Positions 11,001-22,384 are shown, numbered from the stretch's first letter. The stretch: DNA of 64,000 nt from Myotis daubentonii (GCF_963259705.1 NC_081847.1:69647754-69711753); one strand, 5' to 3'. Notes: generated by a model from the letters alone, not told the origin. Made by a program: numbers and translations.

Positions 11001-14000
11001 TTCACCTACAAGTCCACGCAGTTCAACACGGAGGGCTTTGCCTTGGTGCTGGGGGCCTCGTTCATCGGTGGCATTCGCTGGACCCTCACGCAGATTCTCC
11101 TGCAGAAGGCGGATCTTGGTGAGAGCAGGCCCGGCACCAGGGGGTGGAGGCCGGTGGCCAGGCTGACGGCTCACCATGTCCCCGTTCTGTAGGGCTCCAG
11201 AACCCCATCGACACCATGTTCCACCTGCAGCCACTCATGTTTCTCGGGCTCTTCCCCCTCTTTGCCATATTTGAAGGTAGGTTGGGCCGTCCACCTCGGG
11301 GCACTTCAGTACAGCAGCCCCCCAACCCCCTCTCTGAGCCCAGCTGCAGAGGACACAGAGATCAAGTGCGGCCTCCCCTGGCAGTGCCTGGTTTGTGTGT
11401 CTGAACAGACACTTAAACCAAATGGCTAGAATCCAGCATGATAAACGTTACACAGAAAATGTATGAAACATAGTAGACGATAATGACAGTGCACGTGTCC
11501 AGCCCCGGAGATAGGCCAGGGCTGTTCTAACCGTTTTACATATATCACCTCTTTTAATACCCCCCAAAACCCCACGGGGCAGTACTATTAATATCATCTT
11601 ACAGGTGAAAGAAACTGAGGCAGAGAGAAGTAGCGATAACCTTGCTTCAGGTCCCATGACTCCTAAACGAGCCTGAACTTGGATCCAGGAGCTGGCTCCA
11701 GAGCCCCTCCTCTTAACCATTCCGCTGTGTTCTGCCTCTTAGGAGGAGAGGGTCATGCGTTGTCTCAGGGTGGTAGGGTGGAAAGGCTTCCCAGACAGTG
11801 TATCTGGGAGGATGAATGGGACCTGGACAGGCTGATGGGGGGTAGGGGGGAGCATCCCAGGAAGTGGAAACAGGTTCAGAGGAATGGGGTGTGAGCTGGA
11901 TTGCAGGAGTGTTTATTCAGGGGCCAGGGGGTACAGGGAGTCTGGGCAGGTGAGCAGTTCCCCTCCACTGTCATCTCCCAGAGAGAAGAGCGGGCAGCAT
12001 TGTCTAGGCTGGGAGGTGTACCACATCCTCCTTCCTCTGGTGTTTTGGGATCAGGCTTTGTCCCCTGTCTGTGTACCCTTCCTCCCAGTGTCCCTTCTGT
12101 CCTCAGGGTCATTACAGGAAATCCTGTCCCGCATCCATTTAAGTTGCAAGCAGTGAAGCGTCTCGAACCTCTGAGAAAATTATTTGTGGCCCCGTTGTCC
12201 AGGAAACTTCTGTTCTGCAGCCTCATTTTCTCTCTCTTTTTACAATCTCTCCCCATTCCTTCATTGTGTCCCCGGTAAAAACGCCACGCTCTCCCTCCCT
12301 CCCTCCCTGGGTGTTTACACCGCTCCCCATCTCTACAAACCCTCCCCCGAAAGCCCCTGAAAGCCCCTGGCCGTCGTCACTTAGCAAAGCTGCATGGATT
12401 TAGCTCCTTTAATCTTTTCTGGTAAATTAATCCCCCAAGCGCCTTCATTACTTATGTTGCCTTCCCCGGGTCCCTTCCATTTGCCCATGCCTTTGCAGTA
12501 CTGCTGAGCCCAGCACCAGGCAAGATGTCCTACATTGGAGGCTGTTTGCCTGGGGTTGGGGGGTGGGGTGGGGTGGGGGGCTGTCACTGTGTTTCTATGG
12601 TGCTTCCCTCCAAAAATCTCAGGGTCCTTAGCCAGCCTCCTGCCCCCCCCCCCCCGCCCCCAGGTGTGTCCTTTGTGCCTAGACTGGGCTCACCTCGCAT
12701 CCTGTTAATACTCCCAGGGGCCTTTCCTGAAGGGAGGGACCCAAGGAATCATCCTCCCAGATGGACAGTGTTGGAGGGTCAAGAACCCTCTGAGAGTCTA
12801 AGCAAGTTCGCTGCCTGGATGCCTGCGTGGGTGTCTGGAGCGGGGGGGCCGTGGCTTTTGTCAAGTATTTATATGCAGTGTGTGTGTTTTTGAGAACTGT
12901 TCATCAGATTATACCATCTGTTTGAGAAACATTGGTCTAGTCCCAACCGGTTCATTCTATTAGTGGGGAAACTGCTCCCCAAAGGGGCGTGTCTCGGCCA
13001 ATTCCCACTGCTATGTGATAGTCAGGCCTGGATGAAGGTGAGTTTTGCCCCTGTTTCTAGGTGGCCCCCCTGAAATTGAGCACAGAGGACTCCCCCGCAG
13101 CCTCCCCCACCATTGCCCAGGGGCTGAAAGTCCTCACGTGATGCCTGCCCACCTCTCTTGGGCCCATTGGTTATCACAGCTGCCAAGGCCATAGGAAGTC
13201 CACCCTCACCATTCGGACCGCAGATGGGAGGGAAACACCATGGGGAAGAGCCGGGTGCTCCTGTGGGTTGTCTGTGGTGCCGTCCCCCATACTTAGCGCA
13301 GGGGCTCCGAAGCCCTCCTACTGCTCCCTGGGCTCTGGCAGCCGTCCTTGCTTCCTGGTTTACCCACGTCTTGGGCCGGCTGCCTCAGCTTCTCCCATCC
13401 TTGTTGTCTTCGGAAGTGTCCCTGCGCCAGGGGCAATTCTCACCCGGCTGCGGGAGGGTGAGGCCGCCCGGCAGGCTCACCCAGGACATGGTCGCCCCTG
13501 TCTCCCCCGTTGCTTTCAGGTCTCCATTTGTCCACATCTGAGAAAATCTTCCGTTTCCAGGACCCAGGGCTGCTCCTGCGGGTACTCGGGAGCCTCTTCC
13601 TTGGCGGGATTCTTGCCTTTGGTTTGGGTTTCTCCGAGTTCCTCCTGGTTTCCAGAACCTCCAGCCTTACTCTCTCCATTGCCGGCATTTTTAAGGTACA
13701 GACTCAGGTGACCCCCGTCCTGTCGCAGAGAGGAGCCCCTGAGGGTGTTTCTCACCAGCAGCTCCTGCACCCCAGGGCCTATAGGGAAGAGAGGGAAGTA
13801 CCTCATTAGGGCGCTCAGTGCCATGCTCTCATCTGGACTCCCCCACCCCCTCACTGCAGCCCTGTGAGGTGGGGATGGTCATGAGACATGAAGAGCTGCT
13901 CCTACCCAGGAAAACAGCTAAGGGCCGAGCTGGGGTGCAGAGCCAGGTCCGACTCCACTGGGCTTGGGACGCATTTACATTTACTAGGAATGCCAACTTG

Positions 14001-15289
14001 TCCTGTGGCAGCGGCAGGGAGCCATGGTTTGAGAAACCCCCATTCAGACTCATCAGTAACAAGTTCTGTGATTGATTGGTGATGTCTGCCATGGGCACAG
14101 CCCGGGACAGTTAAGTCATTAGTGCCCTGTGCTTGCCTGGCCTGCCTTTACCTCTCCCTGGCAGCGTTCTTGCCTCTCCTCTTGTCACTTCCCTCTTCCC
14201 TCCACCACACGCTGTGGGGGAGTTTGCTCTTTGATCCTGGAACAGTGCTGCCTAAAAGCAGAAACCTAGGGGCTCCCCAAGGGTCTTCTGGTTGCCAACC
14301 AAATGATGAGGCAGAAGCCATGGTTCTCAGAATGAGTCATTTCACAGTGCCATTTGCAGCCATTGTGTGCGAAGAACCCCGGGACCAGTGCATGTCCCAC
14401 AAAGCCCTGTATGACGCTGCATTCTCCCCCGGCAGCTGAGGGCTCCCCGCCTGTACCTTCCGGAAGGGCTCTCCTTTATTCCTGTGGACACAGCTGCATT
14501 TGGTTGGTCTCCTTTTATCCTGGCAGTTCTGTGAAAGCATCTCCTTTGTTTCATCTCAGTAACACAAAGGAGGAAAGCATTGCAGCAGGCCCCATGCAAG
14601 CTTCTCTGTGCCCTGCAGGCCAGCCGCCCTGGCCTGGGAGTTTGGGCGAGTCTGGCTCTCTCCTGTGGTTGTGCTTAGTGCCCGGCCCTCTTTACGAAGG
14701 GCCAACTCATCCCTCCAATCACTTCCCCTTCCTGCTTCTCTGCCCGCAGGAAGTCTGCACTTTGCTGTTGGCAGCTCATCTGCTGGGCGACCAGATCAGC
14801 CTCCTGAACTGGCTGGGCTTCGCCCTCTGCCTCTCGGGAATATCCCTGCACGTCGCCCTCAAAGCCCTGCACTCCAGAGGTAACCTGAGCCCCTTTCCTA
14901 CGCCTGCATTCAGGACATTCTCCCCATGACTCAGCCCCTCTGATTTCCTCTCAACCCAGCCCTTCCGGGAAGAGGCAAGTAGCCCTCAGCTTCCCCAAGT
15001 AGTTCCAGTCTGCACCATTCAGTTGCCTCTGCAGGGGCTGCTGCTCTCCTCAGCATGCTGGAGTCATCTCTGAGGAACTGGGGAGGGGCCCCGGGTGACA
15101 GCACACACATCAGGGCACAAGACGCTGATTGGGGCTGTAACTGGTGTCTCTTCATCCCCAGGTGATGGCGACCCTAAACCCTCAAAGGGGCTGGGCTCCA
15201 ACCCCGACCTGGAGCTGCTGCTCCGGAGCAGCCAGCCGGAGGAAGTGGATAATGAGGCGGCGGAGGAGGACTTTGTGGCCCAGGGGTAG
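7881..15289 (+). CDS. SLC35C2: SLC35C2, GDP-fucose-transporter-like Golgi membrane protein (9 coding exons, complete)
   Basis: Joined exons 7881-8000, 8585-8735, 9576-9639, 10344-10416, 10950-11118, 11193-11276, 13520-13695, 14750-14879 and 15162-15289 give 1095 nt, an unbroken 364-residue protein; human is recalled as 365. All introns are GT-AG and phase is kept throughout. It begins [10 protein letters not shown] and belongs to the nucleotide-sugar/triose-phosphate transporter group of the drug/metabolite transporter superfamily, with about ten hydrophobic membrane segments. The first is at residues 13-32 ([20 protein letters not shown]). The tail is hydrophilic and acidic ([11 protein letters not shown]), facing the cytosol. 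SLC35C2 sits in the early Golgi/ERGIC and is reported to promote Notch fucosylation together with or against SLC35C1; its transport substrate is less firmly shown. The start fits the conserved N terminus; a CCACCG context precedes the ATG. No lesion is seen. Confidence 0.97.
8585..8735 (+). CDS. SLC35C2: SLC35C2 coding exon 2
   Basis: Residues 41-90 plus one base of 91 ([20 protein letters not shown]...). Acceptor CCCCGTACAG, donor GTGTGT. Carries membrane segment 2 and the basic CSSHRARV loop. Confidence 0.95.
9576..9639 (+). CDS. SLC35C2: SLC35C2 coding exon 3
   Basis: 64-nt exon, residues 91-111 plus two bases of 112 ([20 protein letters not shown]), a highly conserved triose-phosphate-transporter-type segment. 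Acceptor TCTCCACAG, donor GTGAGT. Confidence 0.95.
10344..10416 (+). CDS. SLC35C2: SLC35C2 coding exon 4
   Basis: 73-nt exon, residues 112-136 ([20 protein letters not shown] then LEEL). The TMTKSS motif is conserved across SLC35C and related transporters. Donor GTGAGG. Confidence 0.95.
10950..11118 (+). CDS. SLC35C2: SLC35C2 coding exon 5
   Basis: Residues 137-192 plus one base ([20 protein letters not shown]...). Includes [20 protein letters not shown], the conserved segment with the R-W-T/Q signature of the family. Acceptor CCCCTCCTCAG, donor GTGAGA. Confidence 0.95.
11193..11276 (+). CDS. SLC35C2: SLC35C2 coding exon 6
   Basis: Residues 193-220 plus one base ([20 protein letters not shown]...). 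The intron before it is only 74 nt. Donor GTAGGT. Confidence 0.95.
11480..11735 (+). repeat. MIR SINE in SLC35C2 intron 6
   Basis: Full-order MIR: TATATCACCTCTTTTAATAC, TCTTACAGGTGAAAGAAACTG, CTTGGATCCAGGAGCTGGCTC. The remaining part of this intron (11750-13500) holds an antisense L2 piece and C-rich and G-rich runs, with no gene. Confidence 0.75.
11745..11960 (-). repeat. L2 LINE fragment (antisense)
   Basis: Phrases GGCTTCCCAGACAGTG, AGCATCCCAGGAAGTGGAAA and GTTCAGAGGAATGGG fit the antisense L2 3' region, in expected order after the neighbouring MIR. Confidence 0.45.
13520..13695 (+). CDS. SLC35C2: SLC35C2 coding exon 7
   Basis: Residues 221-279 ([20 protein letters not shown]...), ending [11 protein letters not shown] with donor GTACAG. 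Contains two hydrophobic membrane segments. Acceptor TTGCTTTCAG. Confidence 0.95.
14750..14879 (+). CDS. SLC35C2: SLC35C2 coding exon 8
   Basis: Residues 280-322 plus one base ([20 protein letters not shown]...). Carries the last two membrane segments. Acceptor TCTGCCCGCAG, donor GTAACC. Confidence 0.95.
15162..15289 (+). CDS. SLC35C2: SLC35C2 last coding exon
   Basis: Residues 323-364 and stop TAG at 15287-15289. Encodes the hydrophilic tail with [16 protein letters not shown] and an acidic run ending FVAQG. Acceptor TTCATCCCCAG. Confidence 0.95.
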
Positions 15290-15725
15290 CAGCCACCAGC
15301 CCGGGGAGCAGCTTTGAAGCAGGCCGCTCCCAGTCTTCATGCTGACGGAGCTCAGGGACCAGGTGGTTTCTCACAGCAGCTGGGAGCAGCGGGCCAGCAG
15401 TGTCCACGCTGCGCCTCGGGTAGCACGGGACCCATGGTGGGGCCGAGTCGGAGAGTTGGCCAGAGGGGTGAGCACCAGGCCAGAACAGGCCCCACGCTGT
15501 GCTGGAGTTGCAGCGGAGGAACGGAGGGCTGTTCTCAACTGCTTGCCAGGCTCTGGCTGCCAAGATCATGATTTCAGAGGCATCACAGGTGTCTAAGGGG
15601 CCCGGGCCTGGACTGCAGAGCAGTTGGGAAGGGGAGATGAGAGCTGGGGGCTTATCACCTGGACAGCTCTTTGCTCAGAGAGCAGATCTATTTATAGTTT
15701 GGAAATAAAGGGTTTACAGTCCACT
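15290..15725 (+). other. SLC35C2: SLC35C2 3' UTR
   Basis: Unique GC-rich sequence between the stop codon and the poly(A) site. It becomes AT-rich just before the AATAAA at 15704. No microRNA-like hairpin or repeat stands out. Confidence 0.8.
15704..15709 (+). terminator. SLC35C2: SLC35C2 poly(A) signal AATAAA
   Basis: Canonical hexamer in TTTGGAAATAAAGGGTTTAC, 415 nt after the stop codon, followed by a GT-rich stretch (GGAGGTGTGGGGGC) that can serve as the downstream element. Confidence 0.85.
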
Positions 15726-16570
15726 AGTCACTTCATGTTGCCTGGAGGTGTGGGGGCAGGGAGGGGCAGTCGGCCTGGCCTCTCCTTCCTCTGCCTGGGG
15801 CCTCGCAGGTGACTGGCCAGACTCCAGCCTTCCCATCACGTGTACCCCTGCTTGAGCCCAGGACCCTCTCGGGAGCCCAAGCACACCTGCAGGCAGGAAA
15901 GTGAATATACGCTGAGCACCATATTCTGGGGACCTTAAAGCTGTCACAGCATGACTGTCACTTACCACCCCTGACCTGAACCAAATTCCTTCACCTCTCT
16001 GTGAAATGGGGCTAATAATTGTCTCAGAGTTGTTCTGAAGATTGGAAACAGTTTAAATGTTATATTAGTGTTTATTTTGAAAATCCTTTCAACAACCATG
16101 GATCCAAGACCCTAAATGAGTGGCCGACCTACGGTTCACAGCGCCAGTGTTTGTCCAGGAAAACATGTGGACGGGGAGATGGGCCTCCAGGCCCTCCCAT
16201 CACCTGCCCTGGGCGAGTCACAGAGACTGCTGTCTTCATCAAGTGGGGAGGGAAGAGACAAGCACCCAGCTCTGATGTGCTCTGGTTCTGAGGCCTGGCC
16301 TGCTCCTGGGAGCCGGTTCTCTGGATTGGGAGGGGCTGCTGGCCATGGGGTCACATCCTCCCAAGCACTAGTGCTTGTGGGCGTTCACAGCAGGTGGCGC
16401 CATCGCACCACAAGGTGACGCCAGCACTGGGAGAACTTCCACCACCACCCAAGCCCAGGCAGGAGGGTATGGGGGTCTGCGCGGGGCGGCCTGTTGGGAA
16501 CTGTTCTGATAGATTGGAGCCATGAAAGCCCCTTTTAAGCCTAGGAGAACGTTAGTGTTGGAGGAATGGG

Positions 16571-16771
16571 ACCGGCAAACTTTGGAAAGGGCCAGATAGT
16601 AAATATTTCCCATTTGGGGACCATCTGGTCTCTTGCAGCCTCTCAAGTCTGCCGATGTAGCAGGACAGCCGCCATGGACAGATCCAGAAACAAACGAGCG
16701 GGCTGTGTTCCAATGGAACCTTATTTACAGGAATAGGACTCGGCGTGTTGGCTGCAGTTTGCCAACTCCTG
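16571..16771 (-). mobile_element. Old non-autonomous hAT (Charlie-group-like) fragment
   Basis: Read on the minus strand it runs from GCAGGAGTTGGCAAACTGC, through an AATAAGGTTCCATTGGAACA block and a GTCCATGGCGGC block, to CCCTTTCCAAAGTTTGCCGG. This is the familiar order of an ancient mammalian hAT MITE. The + strand keeps GGGCCAGATAGTAAATATTT. Confidence 0.65.
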
Positions 16772-17455
16772 CTGAAGAAGAAACCTTAAGAATTGTTGAG
16801 TCCCACCCACTCCCAGTCCACGGAGGCAGGGGGTAGATGCCGTGACTGGTCTGAGGTCCTCAGAGCCTCCCGGCTCGAGTTGAGCTTCACTGCAGACTTC
16901 TCCCGTTAGTGGAGGTGTGACACGAAGGTGCCTTATCTGGTTCCTGCACCTCTGCTCCCCTGGACTGTGCAAGCTCAGGCCAGGATTAAAGGAAGCTCAT
17001 GTTCCACGAGAGATGATGTGGGACGAGCTAGCAAAACGGAGGGGCCAGGACCCCTCCCTCCTGCCTCTGCTTGGGAGGCTGGTTGGGATGCAGGATGCTT
17101 GGGCTGCAGAGAGCCTGCCAGATCCCCTGGCTTAGGTGGGTGAGAGCTTCCTGCCTGCCTCTCCCCACACCGTCCCCCTCTTCCCACACAGGGAGCAAAA
17201 GCTGCTGTCTGGTGCAGTAATTACAGGGTGCAGAGCAGGGGCCGGTGCTGTGTCGCCTGCATGTTAGGTTCAATGACAGCCCCTCACTTAGCAGCAATTA
17301 CTAGCTGATCCTAGAGGAGGACTCCCTCCTCTTGCCCCTCCCCCCTTCCTGCCAGCCCTGTTGCCTGGCCTTCCAGGCCAGACCCTATTCGGCTTCAGCT
17401 TGGAGCCCTAGAAGCACCCATGCTGTCTGCAGCCATTGCATCTCAGGGTTGCATC

Positions 17456-17469
17456 GTTGCCATGGTAAC
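17456..17469 (+). promoter_or_regulatory. Canonical RFX X-box, GTTGCCATGGTAAC
   Basis: Near-perfect palindrome matching the RFX-family consensus GTTGCCATGGCAAC with one change. It sits in repeat-free DNA 1.7 kb downstream of SLC35C2, next to a block (17180-17310) with CAGTAATTACAGG and CAGCAATTACTAGC homeodomain-type sites. Confidence 0.6.
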
Positions 17470-18194
17470 TCGGTGCTTGCACAGGTTTCGGGAAGCTCAG
17501 GCTGTGACTTGTCTCCCAGGCTGTGCTGTCTGTCCCCAGGAAGCCTACAGCTCCAGGGCTTCTGCAGAGGAGGGAGGAGGGAATGTGGGCTGACCTGCAG
17601 GTTCGAGTTTTAAGTGCTTACATGCCCACCGTCTCTCCCGGGAACCTACCACGGAAGGAAGGTTATTGCCCCCAATATATGAGGATGTCTGTAGTTGAGG
17701 TCGTGGTGGGGATGAGCACGAGCTGGAGCTCGCCCGTGGGAGAAACCTGCGATGGCAGGCAGGGCCTGGCGTGCCTTCATCTTCATTCTGGTACCCTTCT
17801 CTGCTGAAGGCTCAGGGCATCACCTCCATCTGTTTCTGCTCCATTCTTCTGAGGGGAAAAAAACCGAAACTCCCAGTGGCTTGAGAGTAGTTACACAGAA
17901 CCAAGAGAACAGTCTGTGATGCTTGCCACAGCTTGCTGCATCCTGGACTACTGATGGGCTGGGTTGGGTCCCCAGTGTGCAGAGAACTGAGGGTGCGGAT
18001 GCAGATCATCCATCTGGGTTGAAGGCATCCTGAGAGTGCTGATCCCATGCCAGATATTGAGCTGAATTTGGGATAGACAGTCCTTGGAGAGATGGCAAAT
18101 GGGGCCATCCTTCCTCTCAGCCCAGGGAGGTGTTGAGGCAGGGGACCAGGGAAACGGGGAGAACAGAATGGACCGGTCACTGGGCACCTTCGAG

Positions 18195-18520
18195 GCCTCT
18201 TGTGTTGACTATTTAATCCCTAAATCCCAGTGCAGTAGGAATTCACTGTACCCATTTCACAGCTGTGGAAACTAAGCTCACAGAGGTTAAGCATGATGGT
18301 GGCTGAGAACGCACCTCAGAGACTCCACCAGACCTGGATTCACACCTCTGCCCTGTGACAGCGGTGTGTCTTGGGCATGTTGCTGATCTCCTCTGAGCCT
18401 GTTTCCTTGTCTATGAAGCAGGCACCCTAATACTTCCTAATGAAGCTGTTGTGAAGATGAAATGTCTTAGACAGCAGCACAGTGCTGGGCACATAGGAAT
18501 AGCCACTTAGTAAAGGTCAG
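18195..18520 (+). repeat. Two adjacent MIR SINE fragments
   Basis: The first (about 18195-18300) has CCCATTTCACAGCTGTGGAA and CACAGAGGTTAAGC on the + strand. The second (about 18335-18520) reads as the opposite MIR strand, with GACCTGGATTCACACC, TGGGCATGTTGCTGATCTCC and a CACAGTGCTGGGCACATAGG end. Confidence 0.7.
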
Positions 18521-19069
18521 CAACGAGGATGTGACATACTTGCCCATGTGACAGAGCAAGTGAGAGGAGGAGCAAGCACGGAGTGCTGCCTGCTCCAGTG
18601 CCTGGCCCAGCGGAGGCCTGAATAGATACTTGTTCTGTGAAGGAATTTCCAACAGTGGGAATTGGGATTTTTCGGGTCCCAGGGACCATCCTAATTTCTA
18701 AATGATTTGTCCTGCAAGGACAGGACAAGCTGTTCCCCACCTCCACCACCCATTTCCGCCAGCCCCTGGCCCCCCAGCCGTCCTGAGCCCTCACCCTGAT
18801 ATGAGTCAGGCCCCTTGGCCCCTGCCTGGTAGTACCCAGTTAGCTTGGCTCCTGGTCCCATGGTTATCTGCAGTTTTGTTGGCAACTAGTGCCTTTCCCA
18901 GGAACAAACCCACAGCCTTGGTTCTGCTGGCATCCTGCTGGGGGGGGGGGGGAGGGGGGCTGTGCTTTTCTCCGGGATGTCTGATGAGAACTCTCCTGCT
19001 GGGACGACAGAGGGACTGAAGAGCGAACCAGGGGAAAGTGCATTGCAATGCATTTAATAAATTCTAGAG

Positions 19070-19124
19070 CAGCGGTTGCCAACCTTTCGGACCTCACAGA
19101 CCACCAGTGAGGTGGCGACTACTG
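19070..19124. mobile_element. 55-bp hAT micro-element with perfect 8-bp target duplication
   Basis: Starts CAGCGGTTGCCAACC and ends with the inverted GGTGGCGACTACTG, so the two ends form hAT-type terminal inverted repeats. It is flanked on both sides by TTCTAGAG (19062-19069 and 19125-19132), which fits the NNCTAGNN preference of hAT transposases. The interior is only about 25 bp (TTTCGGACCTCACAGACCAC). Confidence 0.85.
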
Positions 19125-19794
19125 TTCTAGAGCATCGACAATGCGCCCTGCCCAGTGAGAGCTACTGGAGACGTAGGAGTCATTACGACGCAGGCAGCTT
19201 CTGCGGGACCTTTTAACCCAGTGGGTTTCCTGGAAGCGGACTCAGTAGATTAGGGTGCAGGATGTCATTAGGAAATGGTCTTGGGAAAAACATGTGGAAG
19301 GGAGTAGAAGGATGCAGGTTTTGGGGGCGGGAGAAGCTGAGTCCCCACAAAGGGCTCAGGACCCCGCAAGGAGCCCTGAGTTGAGCCAACCCTTCAGACT
19401 TGTCCCAAGGTGGGCTGCGGCCTGTGCATTTCCACTCTGATCTGCCATTGGAAGTGGACCTACCCCCAGCAGGAGCTGTGACTTTGGCTGAGGCTGTTTT
19501 CTTCCAATGAGAATTTCGCTGAGGACCGACTCCCAGTCCCACTGCAGCGGGGAACCACTCATTCCCAAAGTGGATCAGAACAGCTCATCACAGCCTCCAC
19601 CACACCCCGGGCCATGGCTGGCTTCACGGATGACCAGGGGTCCCCGAAGCAGGGTAGAAACCACATCTGACATGAACGTGCATGTGTGCATTTGCGGGGG
19701 AAGAGTGCCTTTGACCCCCTAAAAGATTAAGAACCACTGGTCTGGGGAAAGTCAGGCTTATCCACAGCTTAAAAACCACACGATCAAGGATGAA

Positions 19795-20000
19795 CACTAT
19801 AGGTGCTCAGTATAGACGATGGATGGATGATGAGTGGATGGATGGGTAGACGTCATAGAATTATTGGGAGACAGACTGCAGAGCTTGTGCGGAGAAACCA
19901 ATTCTGCCTGGGGCAGGAGAGCAAAGATTTTCAGGAGGAGCTGGCCATTTTGAACTGGGTCTTGAAGACTGGATGAGCGTTGCCAAACAGGCATAAGGGT
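19795..20000 (-). repeat. L2 LINE fragment (antisense) with small GGAT run
   Basis: GGATGGATGATGAGTGGATG is followed by CAGGAGGAGCTGGCCATTTTG and TGGGTCTTGAAGACTGGATG, the antisense L2 'ctgggtcttgaag' phrase. Confidence 0.5.
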
Positions 20001-20529
20001 AAAGCAGACGGGTGGGGGCGGGGGGGAGGGGGCGGGGCGGGGCGGGGGATGAGGAGAGGAAGGATGGTGTGTTGGGTACTGTACTAGGAGTTAGTCCATC
20101 TGGGTAAGAGGGGGGAGTAAAGCCCCCAGGTCCCCCGGGAGGTACCCTGATAGGAATTGTTCTCTCAAGTTGCTCTCAAGCAAGCAGGTACCTCTCCCAC
20201 CACCCCCAACACTCAGCGATGGCCAGTGCCTCTGGGTGGGGGAGGGGAGGTCCTAAAGGTAATAGTGCACCAGTGACAGCATCAGCTCACTCCTGCAGCC
20301 CACCCCTGGGAACTCGGTGGTACTGGCTGGCCCACTTTCCAGGTGACAAACAGGAGCCGCTAGACAACTTCCCAAGGTCACTCACCTCACTAGCTCCCAA
20401 GAGCAGCGGGAGCCCTCCCTGGGGCTCACACACACACACACACACACCCCCCGCCCCCCAGTGCCCCACACATGGCTGTTTGGGATGCCAGCTCTGGTTA
20501 GGGGCATAAAAGTGTCCCCCTGCGGTGGC

Positions 20530-20760
20530 CGAGGGGCGGCAGGGGCAGCATTCCGCGGGCCCTATTTTGCTCTGGGAGGAGCCTCTGTCCTGTGGCAGGG
20601 CTGCCCCATGAATTAAACATGCCCCCGTGGTTAACTCAGTAATGCTTTTATTAATAGTTAATTACTCAGTGCGCACTAGGGAAATGAGACTCACTCAGGC
20701 CTCGTAAATTAAGACAGTGATCTCGTGAAAAAGCCGATGGGAGTTCATTACCCCAGCCCC
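20530..20760. promoter_or_regulatory. Candidate regulatory block rich in homeodomain-type sites
   Basis: Repeat-free stretch whose base composition switches abruptly to AT-rich, with GGTTAACTCAGTAATGC, TTTATTAATAGTTAATTACT and CCTCGTAAATTAAGAC. No open frame or splice signal explains it. Confidence 0.35.
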
Positions 20761-21289
20761 TCCCATCGCTGCACCTCTGGGTTTGCCATTTAGCGGCGCT
20801 ACAGGAGATGCAGGGGTGAGGGGTGTGGGGACAGGGATCTTCCCAGGGTGGAGCTGGGATGTGGACAGGGAACATCACCAGTTTCCTGGAAGAGAAAGGC
20901 GTGAGGGGCAGGGCGGAAGTGTCCCCTGGAGATGTTATTCCTGCAGCTGGTCATCAGACTGTGTTCCTCATCACTTCTGGGGACTCAGCTCAGCCTCCAG
21001 GGAGTCCCCTAGAGGGCAAGGCCACCTGGCTCAGGTGTGGGGCTCCCTCCTGCGGCCCAGGGGACAGGAGCACCCCCTCCCCTGCGATGGCCTTCCTCAT
21101 TTCACAGTGCGGAGACAGATGTCCCCTCCTCGGCTTTTGTTGTGGCTGAAGCCAGTTTCCCATCCTGAGTTTGCCGCTGAGCTGGAAAAGGGGCCTGTTC
21201 TAACCTGGTTTGGTTTTTCTAAACGTAACTTTCTCCCACGTTTTGTTTCCCAGAAGATAGGAACCCCTTGTTCGTCGTCCTGGGACACC

Positions 21290-21640
21290 AGAGCCAACAC
21301 CTGCTTCGAACCTACTATGTGCCAGGACCTGGCCCTCTGGCTTATGCTCCTTAGCTCCGATTCTTAGCTGTGTGACTTTGGGCCAGCAACTGCACGCCTG
21401 GGCCCATTTCCTTGTCTGGAATTAGAGAGAATAGCAATACCTCTGTGCGGAGTTATTGTGATGATTAAACAAAGTAATGCACGTCAAGTACTGGGTACAC
21501 CGCCAACACAAATTCTCCCTAAGTGGCAGCTATTATGATCTTCACACCATGCTGCCATTTTACAGGTAAGCAAAGTGAGGTTTTAAATGCATTCTGTTGC
21601 CTAAGGACACATAGCCCAAAACTCCATGTTGCCAAAGCTC
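21290..21640. repeat. MIR SINE pair
   Basis: TACTATGTGCCAGGACCTGG and GCTGTGTGACTTTGGGCCAG belong to one MIR strand. CATTTTACAGGTAAGCAAAG belongs to the other. Together they span two overlapping MIR insertions. Confidence 0.65.
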
Positions 21641-22384
21641 ATCACTTCCTCCTAAGGAGGCAAAGTGGGAGGGGAGGGGGTCAATCGCCCTTAGAAGAGC
21701 ACATTGACCAAGTCCGGACCCAGGAGAAATCTGCCCTCTGTGCCCAGGCCCCAGCCCCACCCAGGCAGCCTGGTGGGCGACGCCAGCGTGGACAGGCTCT
21801 GCAGTCAGCCTGGCCGAGTCCAAACCCTGCCACACCCCCTACCTGTCACAGGGGCCCGGAGCCTCAGCTTCCACTTCCGACAGTGGGCTCCCGGCACACC
21901 TACCTCCTCACACAACCCGCAATCGAAGGATTTCTGTTTGAAAGTGCCTAACATCTGGTAGCCTTGTTTCAGAACTCTGCACCTGATTTCTTTATATGTA
22001 ACCCGGGGATCACAAAAAGCCTCGCGCGCTGGGCTGCTGGAGCCCCGCGGAGATAATGGGCATCACTCAGCCTGCCAAGCAGGGACCTGGAAACTGGCGA
22101 GCGGCAGGTGTTCCTGGTCAAGGCCCCTCCAAGGGCAGGGATGTCGGGGAGCCGCGGGGGAGAGGGGGCGGGGGGGGGGGTGAATGCTGTCCCCGGTGGA
22201 TGCAATGACCCTGGAGGAGGGCTCTCCTGGGTCAGGTGATGAGGAGGGTTGGGGACAGAGCACCTTCAGAAACCCACACTGGCCACCAGTGCTTTGCAGG
22301 TGGAGGTCAGCCTCTCTGCTGTGACCCCCCCTCCCCCCAAGCTGCCAGAGCCACATGTAGGCGAGGAGTCCTGGGCGGGAGATT

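Larger units (their letters stand above)
15726..22360. other. Intergenic interval, no gene seen
   Basis: Holds MIR pieces (about 15915-16080, 18195-18520, 21290-21640), an old hAT fragment (16571-16771), the 55-bp hAT (19070-19124), an antisense L2 piece (19795-20000), a short CA repeat (20429-20449) and candidate regulatory blocks near 17180-17480 and 20530-20760. Open frames here match no known family. Confidence 0.6.
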
